Assembly: GCA_023525975.1 (NCBI GenBank)
Contig: CM042032.1
Span: forward strand, 71,818,260-71,882,259
Length of the DNA: 64,000 nucleotides
Source: Smallanthus sonchifolius
Taxonomy: Eukaryota; Streptophyta; Magnoliopsida; Asterales; Asteraceae
Direction of reading: 5' to 3'
The position numbers were made by a program, and so were the translations under genes. A model generated the notes under the pieces. It had not been told where the DNA came from. It made no database searches and worked only from the letters and a program-made list of their open reading frames with translations. Position 1 is the first letter of the stretch. Each line of letters opens with the position of its first letter. Positions 17,401 through 27,932 of the stretch are shown here, piece by piece.

Positions 17401-18463
17401 GTAACCATAGCATCATATTATATGAACCAAATTCAAGTAGGAGTGCCTGCAATATAGAACTAATTTTAAGTTGAGAACTGCATAAAAACCTGTACGGTGT
17501 GCAGATCAGATTTAGTAGGAGAGAAAAAGAGACGCGGTTATGCAGTTACATAACCATCTTATGTATCACAAATTCACAGTAAACAATAAGCACAAGTGTT
17601 TATGCGGTTTTCACAGTTGTCTACGTAAAATTGGTTCAGTATTGATTGACCCCCCTTCTATTCAAGTAATGCTATGTTGCCAGCATCATCTAAGTTTTCC
17701 TCACATCATGCACTCATATAGTAGCAATAAATGCTACACACTCACGGAAACCAAACCAAACCAAACCAAATGTAAACATGGAACCGCCTAACTAAGCCTA
17801 ACATGCTTTAGGTTTATACCATACATGCATTCAAGACACTCACAATCAATCGCTCCACTCGTCTTATTTCTAGACTAGTGATAATGTACTAGTGTATCTA
17901 ACCACTCAAAGCTTATAGTATGCATAGATGTGAGTACAGAAACTTACATCAGGAATCAAACCCATGGATTTCATCTGGTCACGGAAGAAGAAACAGTCCT
18001 GCAAACGGACACCTTTCATACTACCAGCAATCAGTGCACGAAACGTATCCTTTTCTGGTTTCACTCCATCCAACATCATATCCTCATAAACATCCCTCAA
18101 CAACCAATTCCTACACATAAACATCTAAATTAGGGTTTCCAATTGACAATTCCAAAAAAAACCTAATCGAAAAATGAAAAATCAATAATGAAATTATGAG
18201 AGAGATTGCCATACCTCCGTTGAGAAGTGAGAGATCCGATAACGGTGTTGTATTCAGACACATTGTTAGCGTAGTTTCTCTTGGCGTAGTCATCGGCGGA
18301 AACGGCGAAGTGACGACGGCCGATTGCTGCAAGCAGTGACTGGCGATTCGCTAACGGAATAAGAAAAGTGAATATATCGGATCAGTGATGAAATTTGGAT
18401 AATAAAGGATGAAGAAGTGAAATTGAACGGAAACCTACCGGAGAATGAACGGAGGAACTTCAT
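14471..18463 (-). CDS. Mitochondrial P-type PPR protein (At4g35850-like)
   Basis: Thirteen coding exons on the minus strand (high to low): 18463-18439, 18350-18215, 18110-17948, 17230-17165, 17056-16959, 16704-16587, 16505-16296, 15977-15901, 15661-15568, 15445-15380, 15284-15207, 15069-14968 and 14581-14471. All junctions keep frame and give 447 residues. The N-terminus is Arg/Ser-rich without acids (MKFLRSFS...), fitting a mitochondrial presequence. PPR-like helix pairs follow, for example around VKPEKDTFRALI, VKPNGQTFICLINAC and LNSGDIDRGLKVFE, with no E or DYW extension. The whole protein resembles Arabidopsis At4g35850, which from memory is a PPR protein reported in the plant mitoribosome small subunit; I have not checked that. 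P-type PPRs bind organelle RNA. Thirteen exons is unusual for PPR genes, which are mostly intron-poor, and this agrees with an old non-retroposed lineage. Confidence 0.9.
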
Positions 18464-18557
18464 TAGATTTAAGAGGTGACGGTGAGAGGTGATGAGGGTT
18501 CTTGGGAGGCTTTGGGGAGGAACAAGGAACTATTGGAACCCTCCTTTGATGACCATA
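18464..18557 (-). promoter_or_regulatory. Short upstream region of the PPR gene
   Basis: Only 94 bases separate the PPR start codon from the Helitron 3' end at 18558, so the leader and possibly the core promoter lie within or against the transposon. No TATA box can be chosen with confidence. Confidence 0.4.
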
Positions 18558-18961
18558 CTAGTTTAATCCGCTACACGGGTAATATGAATATAATGTTATA
18601 TACTTAAAAATAATTTTTTTATAAACACATTGAATAAAATGTAATATGTTAACACATACACTCGTCAAAATATGTTTTTAAAAATTGTACTTTGACGTGG
18701 CAATTATAAATTACATTAAGTTAATTTTTAAAACATTTTTTTAACTGGGTATTAATCTTTTTTATGTAGTTGATAAATATTAATTTGTATTAAATTTGTT
18801 TGGTTAATAAGTTTCCATAAATAGATGTATATTAAATATTTAAAATAGTATCGTTTTAATATCATTATTAAATAGGAGAGAGAGGCGGAAAAAATATGTT
18901 GAAGATGCACCAGAAAGTGACACGTGTCACACTAAAACTTTTATTTATTATATAGTATAGA
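18558..18961 (-). mobile_element. Non-autonomous Helitron upstream of the PPR gene
   Basis: On the minus strand it starts TCTATACTATATAATAAAT and ends in CTAG, preceded by a CCCGTGTAGCGG hairpin-like stretch, and it sits between A and T as Helitrons do. No TIR or target duplication is present. Its ends are shared with copies at 37108, 38321 and 53224. At 404 bp it has no coding capacity. Confidence 0.85.
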
Positions 18962-19032
18962 TTATATTTCTAAGGTTATAAAGCAAATCAAAATTATGGA
19001 TGATTTTACATCAAGAAAATCATAATTTTATG

Positions 19033-19441
19033 GGCAAATTATTTTTTAATAATTCAAACTATGACTTATTTGCTGATAATAATCAAAACTAACAGTATGA
19101 CTGTTGATAATCCCAACTTTCACTTTGCTTGTCAATAAAATGGGTATAAAAACTTATTAGATACCGATAGGAACAAACAAGAACAAATAAGTTTTAGCAG
19201 TCCTAGTAGCATAATTATCATGAATTTACACTTATTTTCACTCAAAATCACGATTTTACATGAAATTGAGAAACGTACAAGCGAAATCTAGTGAAAATCG
19301 AGAGTAAATATATGATGATTATGCTACTGATACTGTCATTGATAATAAAAATGAAATTTAGGATTCTCACTAGCCAAACTGTTAGTTTTGATTATTATCA
19401 GTCAATAAGTCATGGTTTGGATTATTAAAAACCAATTTCTC
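19033..19441. mobile_element. Long-inverted-repeat MITE, copy 1
   Basis: The ends are inverted repeats (left TTAATAATTCAAACTATGAC, right complement TTAATAATCCAAACCATGAC), with further inner matches such as AGTAGCATAAT and its complement. TAATTTTATG flanks both sides (19023-19032 and 19442-19451), consistent with a 9-10 bp target duplication. It is the same family as 57773-58120. Confidence 0.85.
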
Positions 19442-19451
19442 TAATTTTATG

Positions 19452-20348
19452 ATATTACTTTTCTTTTTCTTTTTTACAAGCAATTTTTTTTAATCTTAAA
19501 TACCATCTCAACATATACTTAAAGAATTTGAACGCACACTATTTTTACATAGGGTAATCAGCAACGCTACAAGACAATGGGTTGGTGTTACCCGCGTATC
19601 ATGTGTTTACTTACGTTAGAATAAATGCTTTTATTTTATTTAGCTAATGTGTTATCATAACTTTCGTTTTAATAAGGATTTAAAATCATATGATATTGCA
19701 TTACGTATCATTTTCAGATGTCTTTAAGCTTGAGTTAAATTATATAATATACAATCACAAGTCCTGTAGTTAATGTTTCACGTATATAATTATGAAACCA
19801 GTTCTATTTGGACAAGTCTTTAATGAAATGAACTAATTACATTCAATTAATAAAAGTAGTTGGTTGTATGAAAATATAAATCCACACATTTATGATGAAA
19901 TAAATTTATGCATAATTGCTGGAAGTCATTTTTATGTACATGTTTTGTATATGTTTACATCCATACATAAATACATATAAAAATCAATCTATTTTTAAAA
20001 AGATATAAATGTATACAGGTCATTTATAAAAAAAACATATATTTACTAAAAATAACATTATTTACATACAATATACATAACTAATATACATTATTTCCAA
20101 TTAAATTAATGATACAAAGTAAATAAAGGGTAACAAGATAAAATTGCATGTAGTCCTTTTTACCTTGAGCAGGGTCCATGCCTGCATACACAGATGTGTC
20201 AAATCAAAATTTCCATCAATTCAAAATCAACTTCATATCCAAAATTCAAACTTAAAATCTTGAAACGAATTAGCATTGAGGAAATCTTGAAACGGATTAG
20301 CACTTAGTTTACTATTCCTACCTTTTCTCTTTCGCAGATTCTTGTGTC
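19452..20348. other. AT-rich intergenic DNA
   Basis: No gene, RNA or clear repeat is recognised. A somewhat more balanced stretch at 20150-20340 leads into the chimeric pseudogene and may be part of the captured thiolase 5' region. Confidence 0.4.
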
Positions 20349-21320
20349 ATGTCTCATACCGATCATATTAACCCTCGAGGTACGCTTCAGTTCCTCTTTG
20401 CTTCTGAACCTCCCTCATAAGATATGTAATTTTAAGTTTTAAACCCAATTATGCCTGCCAGTTGTTCAATTTCTCAAGTAGTAAGTAGGTTATGTTTAAT
20501 TGTAATCAATTTCATTAGATTCACAGATGTTTGTATTGTGGGTGATGCATGCACGCCCTATGGGGGACTTTCTTGGTTCTCTTTCATCTTTGTCAGCAAC
20601 CAAGCTTGGATCTATAGCTATTCAATGTTAGTTACTAATTTAATTAGCTTTTCTTATCCCACCAATCATTCTGTTAATGTTTTAACAAAACAGGTGCTCT
20701 GCAAAGAGCTAATATTGATCCATAACTAGTGCAAGAAGTTTTCTTTGGAAATGTCCTTAGTGCTAATCTAGGTCAAGCTCCTGCAAGACAGGCTGCATTA
20801 GGTGCCGACATACCAGATTCCGTAAACCTCCTCAATAAATCGGCTCAAGAGTACAACTACGAGCAGAAAGGCGTCCTTCGTATCCCCTGTCACGTCCTCC
20901 TCTTCGAACGATTTAGGGATTGTGGGAAACAGGTGTATCTCGGTATGTCTTATGTTTTTTTCTTCTAATTTCTACATAAAAAAATAAAAGAAACATAATA
21001 TCTCCAAATTTATGGGCAATTAAATTACTGATATTAATATTTTTTTATTTATTTATTTATTGTAATGCAGTTGGATTTGATAATGTACATGCATCAGCAC
21101 AGTGAGCACAATCAAAATTCAAAACTCTTTGTTTTCCTTTTTAGTTAATTTTATTATTTGTATTTAATTATATATTAAGATTACGGTTTAATGGTTTATA
21201 GTTTATATTATATATGATTTTGCAGCGCATACGATAGGGCAGCCATCAAGTTCCGAGGAATGGAAGTTGACATAAATTTCAACCTACAAGATTATGAAGA
21301 TGATCTCAAACAGATTATGA
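20349..21320 (+). pseudogene. Chimeric pseudogene: thiolase + SAUR + AP2 fragments
   Basis: Three unrelated gene pieces lie in the same orientation. (1) Acetoacetyl-CoA thiolase N-terminus: exons 20349-20379, 20527-20626 and 20694 to about 20823, with the hallmark stretch LVQEVFFGNVLSANLGQAPA. It is damaged by an extra base near 20553 and an in-frame TAA near 20728. (2) A SAUR core, about 20824-20914, with EQKGVLRIPCHVLLFERF, fused in frame inside the same exon. (3) A euAP2-type AP2 domain: RDCGKQVYL (to 20942), GFDNVHASA (21071-21101) and AYDRAAIKFRG...DINFNL (21226-21320). The introns keep GT-AG borders at the positions usual in AP2 genes. Keeping introns points to capture of genomic DNA by a DNA transposon rather than retroposition. 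The carrier's ends were not found. There is no sign of a functional product, although a spliced fusion transcript is possible. Confidence 0.88.
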
Positions 21321-21379
21321 AGCTGACATAAATTTCAACCTACAATATTCTTATAAACGAGATTCTTTTAAACAAGATT

Positions 21380-22400
21380 TTATATGTTACATATGTAGCA
21401 TTCGGATAGTTACTTATGTAAAATTTTGTAGATACATATGTTACAGACGCAAATTTACAAACGAGTTTAACTGTCACTATAAATCTTAATAGACAATTGT
21501 AGCTAGTATGTAATTGAGATTAATTATCACTTCATGGTTGGCGTAAAAAATAATTAATGGATTAAAGTTGACATTCATCACTAGAAGAAGCAAAAATCAA
21601 TCTATCTTTAAAAACGAGATCGTGTTTAGGTAACCAGATTCTGATAATAAATGTTACATATTCAGAACCTAAACTAGTGTCGTGTGACATATACGTAATC
21701 AATAATTGTTTATTGCTTGAACATTACAATAATTACATTGAGTAAAAATGTTACATATGTATCTAACACATGTTACATATGTAACTAGTAGGGGTGTGCA
21801 AAAAAATAGTAATCAGTAAATGTACATTGGTGTTACGTTTATGTAAAGTTTTATTAAGTAGTAACATAGGTAAATTTTACATATTATTATTAATTTATAA
21901 AACGATTGTAATATACACTAGTGTTACATATATGTAACATAATGTTGCATTTACACTGCTATAAGGAGTTAGGCCAGGTCTGGTCTAAAGCACTAAGCAG
22001 TTGGACCAGGCCTGGTCTAAGACAAATTTAAGTCAACGGGAGTTGTATTTCAATACGGTTATTTTCTTTTTATTTTACCACCTGCTGCTCTCTCCTAATG
22101 CCAGACTCTCGCTTCTTCTTCTTCTTTGACATAAGGGAATTAAGTAACTAGAAAATGTTAAAATATGTAGCAAACAAATGTTATATACGTAACATTTGAT
22201 AGTTACTTATGTAAAATTTTGTAGTTACATATGTTACACACACTAATTTACAAATGAGTTTAATAGTCATCATAAATCCATTACAAGTGTAACCAAATGC
22301 TAGAAATAAATGTTATATAAATGTAACCAGATGCTGGAAATAAATGTTACATGTTCAAAACCTAAACTGAGGTTGTGTTACGAGCAATGTTACATATTGG
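21380..22400. repeat. Diverged direct repeats rich in GTTACATATGTAAC words
   Basis: The segment 21380-21690 is repeated in the same order at 22185-22390: both contain ATAGTTACTTATGTAAAATTTTG, then TTTACAAAYGAGTTTAA, then AACCAGAT...AATGTTACAT and AACCTAAACT. A smaller repeat (ACATATTGGATTG... AAATAAAAACGAGACTTG) occurs at 22392-22440 and 22494-22541. The segment lies straight after the gene chimera and may belong to its carrier. Confidence 0.7.
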
Positions 22401-22544
22401 ATTGTCAAAAACCTATAAGAAATAAAAACGAGACTTGAAAAAGAAACAAGACTTGTGTAACTAGCAATGTTACATGAGTAACTAGCATTGTTACATATTG
22501 GATTGCCAGAAGCTTACAAGAAATAAAAACGAGACTTGAAAAAT

Positions 22545-24725
22545 TGTCATTATTGTTAGAAGCTCTCCACAAACATCCCGTCATCTTCACTAACATTGCC
22601 GTTATTTTCAACGTCGCGGTCGTCGTCGTCATTCTACCTCTCCGCCTGTGTACACATAACTCACTTATATAAACACAACAAAAACTTTGAGATAGAAATG
22701 CCACTTTCAAAAACGTATAAAATAAATAATATTATAATAAAATAAATATTTTTTATGCTTAAAAAACGTATTAAGTTTTTTTTTATTTTTTTCTCAAACA
22801 ATATGAATGTATCAGAATATATCTATTTTTATTTATATTCAAATTGGGTCACAACATATATTGCCATAACGTCCTAATTGGAAAACCAAAGGACGCCCTT
22901 ACTACGAACACCTGTTACAAGTGAGTTTTAATTTCTTAAAATAAATTTAAACCACTAGTATCAATAAGTAAAGTACTATCATGTTTCTTAAAATAAATAT
23001 TACATATGTAATTAACAAAAATGTAACAAAGGTAAAAATCGCATTAAATCTTTAGTTTCCTCATAAAAGCCAAAGTACCAAAAATCAAAACTAGAAAATT
23101 AAAATAAACAAAAAAAAACATTATTAAGAGTTTAACTATTTCATTAAAATTAACAAAAAAAAACTATTGGAATAAAAAAACAACGAAAACTAAAATGAAC
23201 AAAACATAACCATTAATAAGAGTTTAATTCTTTCATTAATAATTACATTTAAAAATCAATAAACTTCCAACACAAAACTGAGCTGTTGTACGAACCATTT
23301 GATTTCAATTACAAAGTTCAAAATAATTTTAAATATAAAATGGCAGCTATATTGAAAATATATTGTACAAAAATTGACACCCTAGATGACAATTCAGTTG
23401 TGCAACTCATATTACTTTCGCCTATCTTCTGTTGTCGGAGATTGCCACTCAGTTGTGCTATTTACAAAGCTTCTGCTTCATAGATGAGAATTCGCCTCGT
23501 GTTAGATATGTAACTTTTGCTCGTTACATGTGTAACCAACATTGTGCTGTAGACAACACCCCCAAACTGAATTTTGAACAGCTTACCTTCCTCGCATGAA
23601 TTCTGAACAACTTATAAGATCTGCTAAACAACTTCAAAACGTCTCCACATGAATTATGAAGATCAAAATCGAAAGGTGAAAAAAAAAGAATGCATGGAAG
23701 ATAAATCACCATGAAAACCCAACAAAGAAGTTGCAAACGCTTACCATTACAATCGAGTCTCCGGCCGACCACAACTTCTCCAAATCGCCACTTGACCGCC
23801 TCATCCTGGAACACCCAGATTTGGAGAAGTACCAACACAACAACAATATTTACAAACGAGTCGATTTCGAGCGAAAATTTGTGGATCTAAACATTTAAGA
23901 GAGAGAAACTTGGGAGAGGAAAAACATGGATCTTGAAAAACCTCCAATCGACTCTCCTCCGAGCATGGCGGCGACAACAACGGCTATGGAAATCGGCCCA
24001 TCACTCCTAACCTTTCGGTGGTCATTATTCCGATTGCAGGGATACAACAAGTAGAGGTGCGGAACTCTGTTTTTATAAAGATTGAACTTAGATATGAAAA
24101 TTTTAGAGAGAAAACATGGGAGAGGATCTTGAACATTCGGTCGTCATTTGTGTGGATCTTGAACATTTGTGTGGATTTCGAAATCAAATGTTAGGAAAAA
24201 AATGAATTAATCCAGAAACAATGATGCAACAAAAAATTAAAACAGGTAGGAAAGATTAAAAATTATGAAAAAGAAAACAAGAATGATAGAATTAAATAAA
24301 ATGAATGAATAGAGAGATGGGAGAGAGTGTGACAAATCGTGAAAAAATAGAAAATTAAGTGTGAGTATGAAGTATGGAGTATGAAGGACAAGATTGATGG
24401 GATGTAGTATGGAGAAGAGGAAACATTAAATGAAAAATAATCTTGAAAATACACAAGTACTAGATTGTCATATTAGTGTGTAAAAACAATATGTTAGATT
24501 ACGAAAATACCCTTATGAGTTAAAATAATAAAAAGACAAAAAGTAGCATGTGCCAACATATGGACCACAAAATGGGTTTTCATAGTTTTCTTAACCTATG
24601 TGGGTTTTCAATGTATATATTCCCTATATATATTCTAGTTTTCTCATTAACAATGAGTTTTCTCTTGATCATCTCCATTTGTAAAAATTAAAGTTTTTTC
24701 TAAGGTTATATATATATATATATAT
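22545..24725. other. AT-rich intergenic DNA, no gene recognised
   Basis: A more balanced part (23530-24200) has short frames on both strands, none like a known protein. GAGAGAAAACATGGGAGAGG-like sequence and GTGGATCT...AACATT occur twice (23890-23940 and 24110-24180), a small internal duplication. The rest is A/T-rich with no feature. Confidence 0.4.
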
Positions 24726-25159
24726 GGAGAGGTTCATTACAGAACACTAAATTACTACGAGAACAAAAAGAACAAACTTAAATCGTTTAATTTCTTGATC
24801 CATGATTTATATTTTTTAAAATTTGGACTTCATACATATAAATATGCATGTTTATATACATAAAAACCCATTAATCAATTTTTTGAATATGTTTTTATAC
24901 ATTTTAAAGTTTACCTACATATGTGTAGATTATGTGTAGGTAAAATAACATATACATCCTACACATGAATTATACATGTGTAGGTTGTTTAAATAAATGA
25001 AATTTGTTCATATTTTTTTTTATAAATTTCTTGAGAGATGAATAAACATTGTATTTCTATCATTTTTTTATATTTCAAAACTTTTTAATATTGAAAAAAT
25101 AAAGGATTCATTTTGTTCCTCATGTTCTCGCAATATTTAGTGTTCTGAATTGAACCTTC

Positions 25160-25161
<2 letters not shown>
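24726..25161. mobile_element. TIR element in TA repeats
   Basis: Left end GGAGAGGTTCATTACAGAAC and right complement GGGAAGGTTCAATTCAGAAC continue into ACTAAAT on both sides, an inverted repeat of about 28 bp. TA runs border both ends (24711-24725 and 25162-25214). It is non-coding. Confidence 0.85.

Positions 25162-25214
<53 letters not shown>
25162..25214. repeat. (TA)n microsatellite
   Basis: A pure TA run that separates two TIR elements. Confidence 0.95.
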
Positions 25215-25216
<2 letters not shown>

Positions 25217-25217
<1 letters not shown>

Positions 25218-25837
25218 ATAGAGGAAGTTTTAAATACAAAGGGTTTTATGGTGCGAATGGTACGAAGGATTATGGACCATTGATCTACCAATTCAAGGGT
25301 TACGATGAAATGTGTGCCTAGTCAGCTTATTTTTAAGCGTGAAAAGAGTCTAAAAGGGTAAAATGGGTATAGCCTACATTTGTTGACTTTTTTCAAGTTC
25401 CCCAATTTTTTAAAAATGCGTTATAAATTTTTTATACGACATTATTTTTTTTTAATTACAACATAAAATCGAGCATTTTATTCTTTTTAATTTGAGTATA
25501 GTTTTGCTATACTTTTATTTAAAAAAAAATCGACATTTTTTTAAATGTCGATGAGCTGTGCGTGTAACACGCGTGATTATGGTTATGCGTTATTATACAA
25601 CATGCGTGATTATGCGTATAACATGCGTGATTACGTGAATATGTATAATGCGTTATTATAAAGCATGTGTGATTGCGTGAATATGGTCATTTGTTACTAT
25701 AAAGCATACGTGATTATGGTTATGCGTTATTGCGTTATTATTATGATGCGGACGTATTTCCCCCTCGCCACTAAACACACGTGTTGAATGATGGTGCCTT
25801 CGTACGCGAAATTACATTTGTACAATAACCGGACCCT
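25217..25837. mobile_element. TIR element, copy 1 of the ATACAAAGGG family
   Basis: The left end has TTTAAATACAAAGGG and GGTGCGAATGGTACGAAGG. The right end complements this with CCTTCGTACGCG and TTTGTACAATAACCGGACCCT. The interior is a run of GCGTGATTATGCGTATAACAT words. The same left and right ends occur at 51247-51913. Confidence 0.75.
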
Positions 25838-26140
25838 GAGTTGAGTTCATGAGAAAAACTCCTCTTCGTGAGAAAACTCGCAAAAACCGACCCAAACGAA
25901 CTCCGATTAAACCCATTCCAGTGGCGTTAGAATCGGCTTGTCAAACTCGATCTAAAGCCTAAAGTTAAACCCTAAAATCTAAACCCCACCCCCAAAAATC
26001 TTAACCCCCCCACCCCACCCCCCAAAAACCTAAACCCCCACCCAACCCCTAAAAACCTAAACGCCGAGCCGATTTCAATGCTGCCAAAATGAGTTCATTC
26101 GGAGTTCATTTGGGTCGGCTTTCTCAAATTTTCTCATGAT
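25838..26140. mobile_element. TIR element with telomere-like C-rich interior
   Basis: Left CATGAGAAAAACTCC...CAAACGAACTCCGATT and right AATGAGTTCATTCGGAGTTC...TTTTCTCATGATCC are inverted repeats (about 60 bp, imperfect). The interior (25960-26060) is a C-rich run of AACCCTAAAA, CCTAAACC and CCCCACCCC words. It is related to 26556-27083, whose interior is the complement. Confidence 0.7.
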
Positions 26141-26154
26141 CCTATATATATGTA

Positions 26155-26540
26155 TATAGGGTTAGAATCTTTTGAGAACTCGACAAAAAACCAACTAAAA
26201 CCATTTTTTTTGTTTTCACTTCCTTTATTATTAAAATACAACATAAAAAATGATTTATCTTTCCAATTAATTTATCTCTTCTCTCTAAACTTTTCTTAAA
26301 AAAGTTTATACACATGTATAAATTGTTAACACTTACACATGTGTAAGTGGTAAAGGTACACATGTGTAGATTTTTTTTAATATATGAATACATATAAATT
26401 TACATATATAAATTTATTTTTTATGTTGTATTTTAATAATAAAGGTAGTAAAAATTAAAAAAATAGTTTTGATTGGTTTTTTGTCGAGTTCTTGCGAGTT
26501 ATCAAAATATTTAGGAGTTCTCAAATGATCCATTCCCTAT
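26155..26540. mobile_element. TIR element, copy 1 of the GAACTCGACAAAAAACCAA family
   Basis: Left ATAGGGTTAGAATCTTTTGA and right complement ATAGGGAATGGATCATTTGA are inverted repeats, as is the AACTCGACAAAAAACCAA motif further in. TA-rich tracts flank it. A second copy lies at 35192-35592. Confidence 0.85.
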
Positions 26541-26555
26541 ATATATATTTATATA

Positions 26556-27083
26556 GGGGGAGGATCAAATAAGAAGTAGTTTTTCGCTAAGAAATCTAAG
26601 AAATGACAAAAACCTTAAGAAACGATATCAAACGAACTCCTATTGAGCTCATTTCAGCAGCGTTGGAACCATCTCGTTGAACTCTACCATCTTAGCTTTT
26701 AGGGTTTAGCTTTTAAGGTTTAGATTTTACGTTTAAATTTTAGGGTTTTAGCCTTATGGTTTAACTTTAGGGTTTAGCTTTTAGGGTTTAAATTTTATGG
26801 TTTAGGTTTTTTTTTTTGGTGTGGGTGGGGGGTTTAGGTTTTGGGGGGGTGGGGTGGGGAGGGGTTTAGTTTTTGGGGGGTGGTGGTTTTAGGCTTTTCG
26901 GGGTGGGGTTGGAGGGGGGTTTAGGTTTTTGAGGGTGCGGGTGGAGGGGGATTTAGGTTTTTGGGTCCGGGTTAGGGTTCGATGAGACGGTTTCAACGCC
27001 GCTGGAATGAGCTCAATCGGAGTTCGTTTGACCCACTTCTTAGGATTTCTTAGCGAAAAACCACTTCTTAGTAGAATCGTCCC
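26556..27083. mobile_element. TIR element with telomere-like G-rich interior
   Basis: Left GGGAGGATCAAATAAGAAGT and right complement GGGACGATTCTACTAAGAAG, then AACGAACTCC...GAGCTCATTYCAGC in both arms, give an inverted repeat of about 100 bp with changes. The interior (26695-26960) is built of TTTAGGGTTTAG and GGTTTTTGGGGGG words. TA repeats follow on the right. Confidence 0.85.
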
Positions 27084-27358
27084 ATATATATATATATATA
27101 AATAAATTCATTCAATGTTATAAATACGCTTAACGCGGATTGAACCTATATTTAAATCACATTTAAACACATAATTAATATAATTATTCGGTGTGTAACC
27201 CCTATAAGATCGCGTGTAATATCAATGTTATAAGTTGTGCATATAGACCAACAAATGGTATTCGTCCCATCATTCGTACTCTCGTCATATGGTAAGTCAA
27301 GAATGTGAATGGTTATTGATGATTCTTCATGTTGACAAACAATAAGTGATGACCGTAA

Positions 27359-27455
27359 GGCTATGTGTAATGGTTTCTCTAAAAACTGAAAAACGTCTCG
27401 CCACGTCAGCAGGAGAGCAATCACTAAACATAATCACTAAGGTGTGTAATGGTTT

Positions 27456-27496
<41 letters not shown>

Positions 27497-27932
27497 TATA
27501 TACATAAGAGCATTCTCATCAGTTTCTTTATCCTTATCTTTATAATTTAACTAAAAACTATCATTCCATAAAAAAATTGTTTATATTTTAAAAACCTCTC
27601 ACATCTCATTCATTATCCTTATAATTTTAAAGAAATTGTTAAGGAATTGGTATATTTAAGATTTCAGTGTACATTTCCTTATAATTTTAAGGTTAAAGAT
27701 AAAGTTTAAAGAATCTGATGTAAGACTCTTTTAACTTAAATCTTATCTTTTTCCCTTATAATTTAAGGATATGATATATATATCAATACTGATGTGGATG
27801 CTCTAACACACACAAACACTTGCCCCACACACGCAATTTGAATCCCCCCATCACGCCCCCGGGCGGTGTTCCACGCCTATTCACGGGCCACGTGGATCAC
27901 ACTCCGGTGTTCCACGCCCATTACACTTGGTC
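27359..27932. mobile_element. PIF/Harbinger-type (Tourist-like) MITE, copy 1
   Basis: TAA duplications flank the element (27356-27358 and 27933-27935). The left end GGCTATGTGTAATGG and right complement GACCAAGTGTAATGG are TIRs. The family is also at 49102-49407 and 56152-56710. It is interrupted by another element at 27508-27803. Confidence 0.8.
27508..27803. mobile_element. Tourist-like MITE nested in another
   Basis: TAA duplications at 27505-27507 and 27804-27806. The TIRs GAGCATTCTCATCAGT and complement GAGCATCCACATCAGT mark the ends, with ATCCTTATAATTTAA-like inner repeats. It inserted inside the 27359-27932 element next to a TA run. Confidence 0.85.

Noticed and set aside
20729..20968. 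A functional small gene from the chimeric exon
   Set aside because: The frame is open but it joins three truncated domains, lacks a complete fold of any kind, and its donor-side exons are broken. I kept it as a pseudogene.
23524..24187. Minus-strand frames of 60-104 residues in a less AT-rich stretch
   Set aside because: No recognisable domain, no splice chain and no homologue came to mind. I cannot support a gene.
25960..26960. Interstitial telomere tract
   Set aside because: The TTTAGGG-like words are irregular and lie inside inverted-repeat elements, so they are element cores and not remains of a chromosome end.
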